Below the pieces are notes generated by a model. It searched no databases. It worked only from the letters and a program-made list of their open reading frames with translations, and was not told the origin of the DNA. Shown in pieces: positions 7,863 through 16,284 of a DNA stretch of 64,000 bases (position 1 is the stretch's first letter; the number at the start of each line of letters is the position of its first letter). The translations under genes and the position numbers were made by a program. The stretch covers positions 1-64,000 of the forward strand of contig QCEM01000001.1 in NCBI GenBank assembly GCA_003280605.1, read 5' to 3'. Source of the stretch: SAR116 cluster bacterium AG-355-O21. Its GTDB lineage: Bacteria > Pseudomonadota > Alphaproteobacteria > Thalassobaculales > Thalassobaculaceae.

Positions 7863-8795
7863 CTAATCCAGATCAGCCGGCAGCTCGACACCGGTTTGGC
7901 TAGCAATGATACCATAATGCTCAATCCGGCGATGCTTGGCGTAATTAAAGACTGTCTCTTTACCCATCCGAGCGAGGTCTAAATCACACATTGCCGTGAT
8001 CAATTCATCCTCCAGCGTGCTTGCCTGGGCGACAATTTCGCCGGACGGCTGAATGATGCAAGAACCACCGATGAGCATGCAACCATCCTCCATTCCCGCC
8101 TTGGCAACACCGACGACAAAACTGGAATTTTGATACGCACTGGCTTGCATCACCAGATGGTTATGGAACATCCGCAGGTGATTAGGCTCCGGCGCTGATG
8201 TGTTCACATCCGGGGTATTGTAGCCCAGCATAATCAGCTCGGCGCCCTTCAAGCTCATCACCCGATAGGTTTCCGGCCAACGACGATCATTACAGATCGC
8301 CATTCCCATGATGCCGTTTTTACAGCGCCAGACGGGGAAGCCAAGGTCACCTGGCTCAAAATAACGTTTTTCCAGATGTTGCCATGGCCGTTTTGGATCA
8401 AACTCTGAATGCCCCGGCAAATGGACTTTTCGATACTTGCCGATCACCTCGTCACCATCGACCAAAACCGAAGTGTTGAAGCGATGGCCGTCAGGAGTCT
8501 TTTCAGCATAGCCAAGATAGAAGGCAATATTGGCAGCCTTTGCAGCCTCAAAAAGCGGCTTCAAGGCCGGTCCCGGCATCTCGGTTTCAAAATGGTGATC
8601 CATGGCCGCAATGTCTTCTTCATAGTAACGCGGAAAAAACGTTGTTAACGCTAACTCCGGGAAGACCACCAAATCACAGCCACGGTCTTTTGCTTGTTTT
8701 AGCAATTCAACCATCCGCGCAACGGCGCTTTCACGGCTTTCATCAGGGGCGATCGGGCCCATCTGAGCGGCACCAACATGAACCATACGAGTCAT
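7863..8795 (-). CDS. N-carbamoyl-D-amino-acid amidohydrolase (nitrilase family)
   Basis: This enzyme hydrolyses N-carbamoyl-D-amino acids to the D-amino acid, CO2 and ammonia. The nitrilase-family triad is complete: Glu47 (FPELALTTFFPR), Lys123 (KYRKVHLPG) and Cys168 (AICNDRRWPETYR). The last two motifs closely match the D-carbamoylase branch, and the 310-residue length fits it. GGAG sits 8 nt before the ATG. Together with the dihydropyrimidinase upstream and the racemase downstream it would complete conversion of racemic hydantoins to D-amino acids. Beta-ureidopropionase is a less likely alternative because of the motif match. Confidence 0.9.
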   Translation of the reverse strand: MTRMVHVGAAQMGPIAPDESRESAVARMVELLKQAKDRGCDLVVFPELALTTFFPRYYEEDIAAMDHHFETEMPGPALKPLFEAAKAANIAFYLGYAEKTPDGHRFNTSVLVDGDEVIGKYRKVHLPGHSEFDPKRPWQHLEKRYFEPGDLGFPVWRCKNGIMGMAICNDRRWPETYRVMSLKGAELIMLGYNTPDVNTSAPEPNHLRMFHNHLVMQASAYQNSSFVVGVAKAGMEDGCMLIGGSCIIQPSGEIVAQASTLEDELITAMCDLDLARMGKETVFNYAKHRRIEHYGIIASQTGVELPADLD

Positions 8796-8909
8796 TTGTT
8801 TTCTCCAATCGGATAGTTTTATCGCGCCGTTCCTGAAAACCTTTTCGGGATGCGCATAATTTGCGGCCAGCGGACAGCCGGCCTTCGAGGATCCTGCGTC
8901 GTCGTTATA

Positions 8910-10382
8910 TCACCAACCACTAAACACGCCGGTTGTCGGCGAAAAGCCATGAATTGGGCGGCCCAAAGGTTTGGCCATTTGCGGCGGCTCGCAGGGAACA
9001 AAACGGCCATTGCCGGCAGGTGCAATCACATCGTCATCACGGAAAACTGTTTCCCCGCGCACCAGAACCTCAACTGGCCAGCCCGTGACCTGCCGCCCTT
9101 CATAGGGGGTATAATCCATATTATCATGCAGCATGTCGATCGACACGGTGCGCGTTAGCTCGGGGTCCCATAACGCGATATCGGCATCACTGCCAACCGC
9201 AATCGTGCCCTTTTTAGGATAAACACCGTACATTTTCGCGGCATTTGTTGCCGCCAGCTCAACAAACCGATTCAAGCTTAATCGGCCCGTTCGGACCCCT
9301 TCGCTGAACAACATCGGCAGCCGAATTTCCAAACCGGGAACACCGTTGGCAACCTTTTTAAAGCTTGCTGTGGCATCATCAAAACCGCCAACAAATTTAC
9401 CTTTTGGGGAATCAAACCGATAAGCCGCATGATCTGAGGAGAAAACTTGGAAGGTGCCATCGGTCAGACCATTCCAAACGAATTCCTGATTGGCTTTATC
9501 GCGCGGTGGCGGACTGCACATGCATTTTGCGCCTTCCCAGCCAGATTGCAGCAAATCATCCTCGGTCAAAAAGAGATATTGCGGGCAGGTTTCTCCATAA
9601 ACCCGCAGCCCGCGCCCCCGTGCCCGGCGAATGGCCTCAATCGCCTCGCGGGCGGAGACATGCACCAACAACATCGGCACATCAATAACTTCAGACAAGG
9701 CGATGGCCCGCGCGGTTGCTTCTGATTCTGCAATGTCAGCATGGGCGACCCGATGGAATTCCGGCCGCACATGGCCGGCGGCAAGCAGTTTATCCGTCAA
9801 ATAGGCAATCACATCATGGTTTTCAGCATGCACCATGGTCAAAGCACCTTCGCGCCGTGCTGTCTCCATAACCGCTAAGGTTTCACGGTCATTCAATTTC
9901 AGACTGTCATAGGTCAGGTAGATCTTGAACGAGGTATAGCCGTCCTTGATCAACGCCGGCAGCTCTTGGCCAAGAACAGCTTCCGTCGGATCAGAAATGA
10001 TCAGATGAAATGCATAATCCGAGAGCGCATTGCCATCCGCCAATTGGTGATAGTCTTCGACCGCTTGGCGCAAAGATTGACCGCGAAACTGAGCCGCGAA
10101 CGGCATCAGCATGGTGGTGCCACCAGCCAGACCTGAGCGCGTGCCACTTTCCCAATTATCGGCGGTGTAGGCACCAGAAGATGAGAGTTGGTCGATGTGG
10201 CAATGACTGTCAATGCCGCCGGGCATTACCAGCAAACCGCCGGCATCGATCACCCGCTTACCATCGCTGAGGTTTTCGGCCAACGCCGCAACCCGGCCGT
10301 CACGGACACCCACATCACAGCGCACCGTATCGGCGGCAGTGACCACGGTCCCGCCCCGAATAACCAGATCAAATTCAGGCAT
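8910..10382 (-). CDS. Dihydropyrimidinase / D-hydantoinase
   Basis: This cyclic-amidohydrolase enzyme opens the hydantoin or dihydropyrimidine ring. All metal ligands of the family are present: His60 and His62 (DSHCHIDQ), the carboxylated lysine Lys153 (TSFKIYLTYD), His185, His241 and Asp317 (FSSDHAAY). The substrate loop CSPPPRDK is also seen. The ATG at 10382 has GAGGAGG 8 nt upstream; a GTG three codons earlier overlaps that site and is less likely. The product is 490 aa, a usual length. It is the first gene of the minus-strand hydantoin group (hydantoinase, carbamoylase, pepN, racemase). Confidence 0.9.
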   Translation of the reverse strand: MPEFDLVIRGGTVVTAADTVRCDVGVRDGRVAALAENLSDGKRVIDAGGLLVMPGGIDSHCHIDQLSSSGAYTADNWESGTRSGLAGGTTMLMPFAAQFRGQSLRQAVEDYHQLADGNALSDYAFHLIISDPTEAVLGQELPALIKDGYTSFKIYLTYDSLKLNDRETLAVMETARREGALTMVHAENHDVIAYLTDKLLAAGHVRPEFHRVAHADIAESEATARAIALSEVIDVPMLLVHVSAREAIEAIRRARGRGLRVYGETCPQYLFLTEDDLLQSGWEGAKCMCSPPPRDKANQEFVWNGLTDGTFQVFSSDHAAYRFDSPKGKFVGGFDDATASFKKVANGVPGLEIRLPMLFSEGVRTGRLSLNRFVELAATNAAKMYGVYPKKGTIAVGSDADIALWDPELTRTVSIDMLHDNMDYTPYEGRQVTGWPVEVLVRGETVFRDDDVIAPAGNGRFVPCEPPQMAKPLGRPIHGFSPTTGVFSGW

Positions 10383-10419
10383 GAAAGCCACCTCCTCAAA
10401 GAAATCAATTAAATATCCA

Positions 10420-10578
10420 TCAGCCGACCGGAGCCAATGCCGCCGCAGGCCTGCTGGCGCATAACCTTATGCCGAAATCACGGTCGACCACAATCACCAG
10501 CGTTGCATTACAGCTGCCACCAATCAACGCCAAATGGTGGTCAATGATCAAAAACGTGTGGTTATCTGACGAATGTCC
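10420..10578 (-). pseudogene. Possible relic: tail of an ABC transporter ATPase
   Basis: Reading the minus strand here gives an uninterrupted stretch of about 52 codons (SSDNHTFLIIDHHLALIGGS, then a VVDRDFG motif and RPAAALAPVG, then stop). It resembles the C-terminal end of LivG/LivF-type ATPases, where a TvLlIEHdm-like H-loop is followed by a VLdfG turn and a PaevraDPaV-like tail. No start codon or upstream domain is attached, and the preceding bases are in a different frame. It sits 37 nt upstream of the hydantoinase start. If real, it is debris of a transporter gene that once headed this operon. The similarity is judged by eye only. Confidence 0.3.
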
Positions 10579-10620
10579 TCACGGCGTGCGGTTGACTTGA
10601 CAAAGATCTCAAAATCCTAA

Positions 10621-10637
10621 GAATCATCACATGATTC
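10621..10637. promoter_or_regulatory. 17-bp palindrome upstream of the SPOR lipoprotein gene
   Basis: GAATCATCACATGATTC has two 7-bp arms around a 3-nt centre and lies 21 nt before the GTG start of the SPOR-domain lipoprotein gene. The size and symmetry suit a dimeric regulator of the GntR or TetR type. It lies in the divergent gap between the hydantoinase operon and the lipoprotein gene and could serve either. It is too short to be a terminator and no T-tract follows. No regulator gene is adjacent. Confidence 0.35.
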
Positions 10638-10658
10638 GGCTGTTTTTAAACCATTGAC

Positions 10659-11867
10659 GTGGGGGTAACCGTGACGCAGACAGGATTGTCGCGGGTTCTG
10701 GCTTTAGGGCTGGTGGTTGGTCTGTTAGCTGGTTGCAGCCAAGCGGATCAAGCGCTTAAAAACGTCTTTGGCTTCGGCAGCAATGCCGAACTTGCGGCAG
10801 CGGAAAAAATGCCGCCGGCCGAAATGCCCGTTTACGCCCCCGAAGATACCTATGTTTACCAAGTCGGCGACAATCTGATCGAGGAAAAAGTTGTTTCGGT
10901 ATCGCCGGACCGAGTGGTCTGGACGAATGACCGGGGCCTGATCTGGACCGTCGGCAGAGACATCGTGACGCCGCCTTTGTCGTGGAGCGCAAACGCTGAA
11001 CTGGGCCGGGGCCGACAAGCAGTCATCGGCTCACCGGCGCAATTATTCCCGTTACAAACCGGCAACACCGTGAGCTTTGGGATTCGCGGCAGCTCGGAAA
11101 ATTTACCGAAGGGCTGGCAGGACACCCAGGTCTGCGAGGTCGGCCCGCAGGAGTTGATCACCGTCGCCGCCGGTTCGTTTCGGACGTATAAGATCATCTG
11201 CCAGCGCGAAGACCATATCGACATTATCTATTACGCCCCAGAGATCCAGAATTACGCCCTGCGGGTGCGACGCCATGAAGCCGAAGAACAGCGCAAAGAG
11301 CTGGTCGCCATTCGGTTAAATGAAATGCCGGCGACGGCAGCTCCCACAGGCCAGCAGGTCGAGATGAAGGCGGCACGTAAACCGACCGATCTGACCGCCA
11401 GCAAATTACCGCCAACAGGACCAGAACAACCGGCAAGCACCGATGCCGTGAAAAAACCAGCTGCCAGCCAACCTGCCGTAAGCGAGATGGAAGTGCTGGC
11501 AAAGCGTGTTGCTGGTCTGGCGGCCCGGATCGATAAAATCGAAAAACACGTTGCAGGCAAAGCTGCGGAGGCAGCTGCGAAACCCGCGCCAAGCGCCGCC
11601 GATCCAAAAGGCAAATATGGTGTCCATCTGGCGTCGTATCGCAGCGAGCGGGGCGCAAAGCGTGGTTGGAAAGTCTTGCAAGCAAAATACAAGGCAGAGC
11701 TGGAGGACAAGCAATTGGTTGTCCGTTCCTTCAACAGTGGCGGCGGAAAAGGCACCTACCAGCGCTTGATTGCAGGTTATTTCGGCAGCCGCAAACTGGC
11801 GGCAGAATTCTGCCAGAAGATGAAACTTAAACGGCAGTATTGCTTGCCGGTGCGGGCCCGCCCATAG
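10659..11867 (+). CDS. SPOR-domain lipoprotein
   Basis: The protein (up to 402 aa) begins with a lipoprotein signal (VLALGLVVGLLAGCSQ, lipobox cysteine about residue 26), so it should be membrane-anchored. A beta-rich domain follows to about 230, then an Ala/Pro/Lys-rich linker with a short coiled coil (MEVLAKRVAGLAARIDKIEK). A C-terminal SPOR domain spans about 320-400 (KYGVHLASYRSERGAKRGW). SPOR domains bind denuded peptidoglycan, often at the septum. Start choice is uncertain: GTG at 10659, or a second GTG at 10671 preceded by GGGGGT. It stands alone on the plus strand. Function beyond cell-wall binding is not evident. Confidence 0.8.
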   Translation: MGVTVTQTGLSRVLALGLVVGLLAGCSQADQALKNVFGFGSNAELAAAEKMPPAEMPVYAPEDTYVYQVGDNLIEEKVVSVSPDRVVWTNDRGLIWTVGRDIVTPPLSWSANAELGRGRQAVIGSPAQLFPLQTGNTVSFGIRGSSENLPKGWQDTQVCEVGPQELITVAAGSFRTYKIICQREDHIDIIYYAPEIQNYALRVRRHEAEEQRKELVAIRLNEMPATAAPTGQQVEMKAARKPTDLTASKLPPTGPEQPASTDAVKKPAASQPAVSEMEVLAKRVAGLAARIDKIEKHVAGKAAEAAAKPAPSAADPKGKYGVHLASYRSERGAKRGWKVLQAKYKAELEDKQLVVRSFNSGGGKGTYQRLIAGYFGSRKLAAEFCQKMKLKRQYCLPVRARP

Positions 11868-11885
11868 GCACAGCGGTTGGGACGG

Positions 11886-13052
11886 TTAGTCGCGGCCCAC
11901 GCCACGCCAAATCGCTGTTAACAGCAAACAGCTGCTGCAGCCGACAAAATATAAAATCAAGCCATAGCTGTCATCAAGATCGATGGCCACACCGGCAATT
12001 GGATTGCCGGCCAGATTTCCCCATTCCATGACGATCACGAATGTCGCGTTTACAAGGGTTATCTGCCCTGCCTTAAAGCGATCACCCATCATCGCCAGCG
12101 CGATGGTATAGCTGCCCCAGACCACCCCACCCCAAAGGAAAAGCACCACCGAAAGCGCCACCAGTTGATCAATTAACAACGGGATAAACAGCGGCAAAAC
12201 TGTCATCAAAGTGGCGGCGATGATCATCATCCCACGGCGATTAACCTTGTCCAAGAGATAGCCCAGCGGCAGCTGCAGAACGATATTCCCGGCGGTAAAT
12301 ATGGCCAGCGCAAGTGCCGCCAACGCATCATCAAAGCCATGGCGTGCGCCATATATGGGTAAAAAGCTGAAAATGCCGCCGTCAAGCAAACCTTGAACCA
12401 GTCCAGCGACGAAAATTGTCGGGGCAATCCAGATAACGCCGACGGCCCCCATGTGACGATCAATTTGCAGATCAGGTGCGCCGCGCCTGGCAAACCAGAT
12501 CGGCCCGGCTGAAGCCAAGATCATCACCGCAAAAATCGCAAACGGCAGCAAACCTTGACGGCCTGTGAGGTATAAAATTGCCGGCCCCAACATGAAGCCG
12601 GTCGCTAACGCGATGGCATAATACGACATAACGCGGCCGCGTTTGGCGTCACCGACCGCAGCATTCAACCATGCTTCGCCAACCACCCATGGCAAGGCCA
12701 CCATCAATCCGAAACTGAATCGCAGCACAAACCAAAGCAGTAAATCCGTGGTTAGGCCAAACAGCAATAAAATCAATGCACTGACGATCATTCCACCGGC
12801 CATCGCTGCCGTTGGATCACACCGATTGAGCAGCCGTGGCACCAACAGCGCGCCAACAATCACACCAAGCGGCGCCATTGCCGAGTTGAGGCCAATGGTC
12901 AGCGAGGGGATCCGCTGAGCTTCTAGATTGAGTGCCAACAGCGGTGACATGCCGCCAAGGCCGACACCGACAATAAACGACGAGATAATAACCGCGAACA
13001 AGCCCCAACGCGTCGCCGCTGCCGATGCTGCACTGTGGTCTGGCGCTGTCAT
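11886..13052 (-). CDS. MFS transporter (YcaD-like)
   Basis: This 388-residue protein shows the twelve-helix pattern of the major facilitator superfamily. The loop 2-3 motif is degenerate (VPRLLNRCDPTAAM) and a motif lies between the halves (GYLLDKVNRRGMM). It resembles the YcaD-like uptake or efflux branch; the substrate cannot be read from sequence. It begins 22 nt after the stop of the coiled-coil protein gene and may be cotranscribed with it. The ribosome site before the ATG is weak. Confidence 0.85.
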   Translation of the reverse strand: MTAPDHSAASAAATRWGLFAVIISSFIVGVGLGGMSPLLALNLEAQRIPSLTIGLNSAMAPLGVIVGALLVPRLLNRCDPTAAMAGGMIVSALILLLFGLTTDLLLWFVLRFSFGLMVALPWVVGEAWLNAAVGDAKRGRVMSYYAIALATGFMLGPAILYLTGRQGLLPFAIFAVMILASAGPIWFARRGAPDLQIDRHMGAVGVIWIAPTIFVAGLVQGLLDGGIFSFLPIYGARHGFDDALAALALAIFTAGNIVLQLPLGYLLDKVNRRGMMIIAATLMTVLPLFIPLLIDQLVALSVVLFLWGGVVWGSYTIALAMMGDRFKAGQITLVNATFVIVMEWGNLAGNPIAGVAIDLDDSYGLILYFVGCSSCLLLTAIWRGVGRD

Positions 13053-13074
13053 TGCAAGATCACGACGCGCCCCC

Positions 13075-13794
13075 TCAAGGATACACGCAATTATCCGATG
13101 TTACATTTACAAAGCCGCGCTTGCCGGATTGAACTTGAAAGCGAAATTCCCGATCGCCGGCAACCACGCTATGGGTAAATGGCAGCAGCCCTTCGCGGAA
13201 AACCTCAGCTTCTCCGATTACCGCAAATGCCAGGCGCACCGGTTTCGCGGCATCAAACCAAGCCTGCGGGCGGCCATCGCTGGCTTTAGCCGACTGGCCA
13301 AATCCTGTGATGGTGATGGTATCGTTTTCAAAACTTGCCGCAGATCGCGGCCCAACACTGACAGGCGTTCGGACCAGAAAACGTCGTGTTTCCGCCGCCA
13401 CACATTGCCGTTCGACACGCGCCGAGGTGATCAAAAACCGCAGCCGATCAATCCCCAAGCCATCACTTAGCCGCGCTTGCATGAGATCAAATAATGCGCG
13501 CTCTGCACCTTGCGGCACTTCTTCCGAATAACGTCCTTGTATCAAGCGCGATTGCTCTTTCACCCGCCGCACTTCAAGCGCTTGGTTGGCGACCCGCTGC
13601 GCCATATCGGAAAGACGGCCTTCCATTTCATGCAAGATTTGCTCGTGCTGGCGCTTTTCCGCCTGTAAATCCTCGACGCCGATTTGATAGGAAATAATCC
13701 CAATGCCAACGCACACGCTGATCGTCACAAGCAGGCGGACAATGCGTCCGAATAACTGCCGCCGATAACGCCGCTCGGTATCATACATACTCAT
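13075..13794 (-). CDS. Single-pass membrane protein with periplasmic coiled coil, unknown function
   Basis: I do not recognise this protein. From the chosen start (MSMYDTERRYRRQLFGRIVR) it is 239 aa with a basic N-terminus and one membrane segment (about residues 18-36). A coiled coil follows (about 42-95, Gln/Glu/Arg-rich), then a mixed domain of about 140 residues with a few cysteines. The likely topology is N-in with the rest in the periplasm. The frame is open 16 codons further to 13842, but that extension lacks a better ribosome site. It precedes an MFS gene on the same strand by 22 nt. A cell-envelope role is possible from topology alone. Confidence 0.6.
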   Translation of the reverse strand: MSMYDTERRYRRQLFGRIVRLLVTISVCVGIGIISYQIGVEDLQAEKRQHEQILHEMEGRLSDMAQRVANQALEVRRVKEQSRLIQGRYSEEVPQGAERALFDLMQARLSDGLGIDRLRFLITSARVERQCVAAETRRFLVRTPVSVGPRSAASFENDTITITGFGQSAKASDGRPQAWFDAAKPVRLAFAVIGEAEVFREGLLPFTHSVVAGDREFRFQVQSGKRGFVNVTSDNCVYP

Positions 13795-13910
13795 ATCGCT
13801 CGTCTCTCGAGAACCGCCAACAGGCAGACGATCACAAAGCAAAACTTCACATTGACCACAATGACGAACAACCTAAAAACCTGGCACACAATTTCTTTTA
13901 ACGGACCAAA

Positions 13911-15161
13911 TCAACGCTGTGTTTTAACCGAGGTGAACACCGTTGTCATTGATACCAGCATCAAGCCTGAGATTACGAAGAACACAACGCGCGGTTCCCC
14001 AATATCGAGCAAATACGCATAGATTATCGGCCCAATAACACTGCCGACATTCAGGCCTGTTGAGACAAAGCCAAAAACCTTTCCCATCGAGCCTTCCGGC
14101 GTTACTGAACGCACGATCATATCACGAGACGGCATGATCAAGCCATGCATCGCACCCTGAATTGCAAAAATTGTAATCAGCAGCATCGACGGTAACGGCA
14201 CCGTGGCGATGACAAACATCAAGCTTGCGGTTACCAAAAAGCAACCGGCAGCGACCACGTTATGCCGCTGGGTGCGGTCAGCGATATAGCCGCCGACCAA
14301 AATACCTGCCGCCGTAAAAGACAAATAGACAGTGAGCGCTGTGTTCGCGACCACCAAATCAATGCCATACAGCAAGTTCAAGCTGGCGACCGAAAAGTTG
14401 TTAATGCCGCTGGAAAGCAATGCCAGCATTGCAAAAAAGGCAAAGCAGATCAGCACCGGCGCCGAGGTCAGTAATTGCCAAGCAGCTTGGGCATCTGCTT
14501 TTTTATCGGCGTTTGCCGGCGGTTTTCGCTCCTCACGCAGGTAATCTCGGTAGTAAATCAGCGCCAGCGCGGCCAACAGACCACTGCCACCGATGATCGC
14601 CAGACCAGCTTGCCAACCAAAATTTTCAGCCAAAAGAATGATGGTGAACGGTGCGACGGCAAAACCCAGATAGCCGCTGAAAGTATGCAAGCTAAAGGCC
14701 CGGCCCATACGTTCTGGGCGGACCGACGCTGACAGGATCGCATAATCTGCCGGATGGTAAACACCATTGGCGATGCCGGCGACCAAATAGGCCGCAAACA
14801 GGACCCAATATTCGCTGTAAAAGCCCATCAGCACGAAACACAGGGATTCCACCACCAGCCCGATGATTAAAATTTTACGCGCCCCAAAACGATCCACCAA
14901 AAAGCCAATCGGCAACTGCGCCACGGCAGAGGTGACAGCAAAACCCGTCAGAATGAGGCCAAGTTCAAGATAGCTCAACTGCAAATCATCACGGATCAAC
15001 GGGAATAACGGCGGCAAAAGCAAAATAAACAGATGGCTATAGAAATGCGCGACACCGATTGTGGCGATAACCCGCAGATCACTGCACGGTTTCACAGCAG
15101 CCGGAACGGCCCCGGAATCAGGTGCAGGTTTCTGCTCGCTTGAGGTATTTGCCGAGGTCAT
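13911..15161 (-). CDS. MFS transporter (fosmidomycin-resistance-like family)
   Basis: A twelve-helix MFS protein of 416 aa. HFYSHLFILLLPPLFPLIRD near the N-terminus resembles Fsr-type carriers, and the loop 2-3 motif GFLVDRFGARK is intact. The frame is open to 15332, but the upstream 57 codons are not family-like. The ATG at 15161 (MTSANTSSEQ) leads into a short hydrophilic tail and the first helix. Export of a small organic anion or drug is likely; the exact substrate is unknown. The gene diverges from the small membrane protein at 15289. Confidence 0.85.
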   Translation of the reverse strand: MTSANTSSEQKPAPDSGAVPAAVKPCSDLRVIATIGVAHFYSHLFILLLPPLFPLIRDDLQLSYLELGLILTGFAVTSAVAQLPIGFLVDRFGARKILIIGLVVESLCFVLMGFYSEYWVLFAAYLVAGIANGVYHPADYAILSASVRPERMGRAFSLHTFSGYLGFAVAPFTIILLAENFGWQAGLAIIGGSGLLAALALIYYRDYLREERKPPANADKKADAQAAWQLLTSAPVLICFAFFAMLALLSSGINNFSVASLNLLYGIDLVVANTALTVYLSFTAAGILVGGYIADRTQRHNVVAAGCFLVTASLMFVIATVPLPSMLLITIFAIQGAMHGLIMPSRDMIVRSVTPEGSMGKVFGFVSTGLNVGSVIGPIIYAYLLDIGEPRVVFFVISGLMLVSMTTVFTSVKTQR

Positions 15162-15288
15162 AATAGATTTCCGGCTGCGGAAAAGATCCCCCAACATCGC
15201 TGGCCAAACGTCATGGGTCAAGCGGTTCTCAAAGATCGCCATTGGGTTTATAAACACACCACCGATATGGGAGCGAAAATTGAAGCCA

Positions 15289-15591
15289 ATGGCAAAAATA
15301 ATTGCAACAAGCTGGTGCATCGCGGCGGTCATTTGGGGGCTTGCGGCAAGCGTCGTCGTGGTCAGAGATTGGCCAAGTCAGGAACGCCGTATCGACGACA
15401 ATCGCCAATCCGGGCGCGCGGATTGTGAGCGTCGATATGCGGCGGCAGATGCCCGCCAACGTTGCGCCAATTTATTTGATTTAATCCATGCCCAAGAGAC
15501 AGCCATCGCGCTTTTTAACCGCGTTGCGGTACTGATAGCGCCGCTGCTGATCGGCATTGGCCTGCAATTTTATGTCCGGCGGCGGCGCTAA
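15289..15591 (+). CDS. Small two-helix membrane protein, unknown
   Basis: From ATG 15289 this is a 100-residue protein with a membrane helix at each end (about 5-24, IIATSWCIAAVIWGLAASVV, and about 78-96, VAVLIAPLLIGIGLQFYV). A hydrophilic, Arg/Asp-rich middle holds two cysteines. The frame extends upstream to 15061 across the divergent MFS gene, but that part is not protein-like. Its stop is 3 nt before the HD-hydrolase gene, so the two are probably one transcript. I cannot assign a function. Confidence 0.5.
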   Translation: MAKIIATSWCIAAVIWGLAASVVVVRDWPSQERRIDDNRQSGRADCERRYAAADARQRCANLFDLIHAQETAIALFNRVAVLIAPLLIGIGLQFYVRRRR

Positions 15592-15594
15592 ATT

Positions 15595-16200
15595 ATGGCC
15601 CGTAACCCTCAAAAATCGGTTGGCGACGGCCGCGCTTGGCAGCGCATGTTGAGCGGACGACGCTTAGACCTTCTTGATCCCTCACCGATGGATATTGAAA
15701 TTACCGATATCGCCCACGGGCTTGCCCGGGTTGCCCGTTGGAATGGGCAAACCCAAGGTGACTGGGCACTTTCGGTCGCACAACATTCAATTGTGGTGGA
15801 ACAAATCATTCAGAAAACCGCACCCGCATTGGATTTGAAATGGCGGCGTGCGGCCTTGCTGCATGATGCCCCCGAATATGTCATCGGTGACATGATCACA
15901 CCGTTTAAAGCGGTCATCGGGCCCGCCTACAAGGTGATCGAAAATCGCCTCCAAGAAGCAGTTCACTTGCGCTTTGGCTTGCCGGCGAAACTCCCCGAAC
16001 GGGTTGCCAAAACCATCAAGCGTGCCGACCACATCGCCGCCTATATTGAAGCGACGCAATGTGCTGGCTTTACACTTGACGATGCCAACACGATATTTGG
16101 CCGGCCGCGGCAAATTCCGGATATTCAAATTGAAGCCTGGTCGCCGCGCATGGCAAGCGACAAATTTCTGGCCCGATTTGCCGTGCTTGGGGGAAATTGA
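15595..16200 (+). CDS. HD-domain hydrolase (YfbR-like nucleotidase family)
   Basis: This 201-residue protein carries the HD metal-binding pattern: the first His in SVAQHS, HD in ALLHDAPEYVIGDM and the distal Asp in IKRADHIAAYIEA. YfbR-type members remove the 5' phosphate from deoxynucleoside monophosphates using a divalent metal; other HD members hydrolyse different phosphoesters, so the substrate is not certain. It follows the small membrane protein by 3 nt. A DNA- or nucleotide-pool role is the default reading. Confidence 0.8.
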   Translation: MARNPQKSVGDGRAWQRMLSGRRLDLLDPSPMDIEITDIAHGLARVARWNGQTQGDWALSVAQHSIVVEQIIQKTAPALDLKWRRAALLHDAPEYVIGDMITPFKAVIGPAYKVIENRLQEAVHLRFGLPAKLPERVAKTIKRADHIAAYIEATQCAGFTLDDANTIFGRPRQIPDIQIEAWSPRMASDKFLARFAVLGGN

Positions 16201-16284
16201 TTGCCCCTTGGCGAAACATATCTGTCGGCGTAAAGTTTTTTTAATAAGCAAAAACGCTGCCGTTGAATCGAGGGATGATTGATC

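Noticed and set aside
15061-15288. Upstream extension of the small membrane protein frame
   Set aside because: It overlaps the divergent MFS gene and its translation is not protein-like; ATG 15289 gives a coherent two-helix protein.
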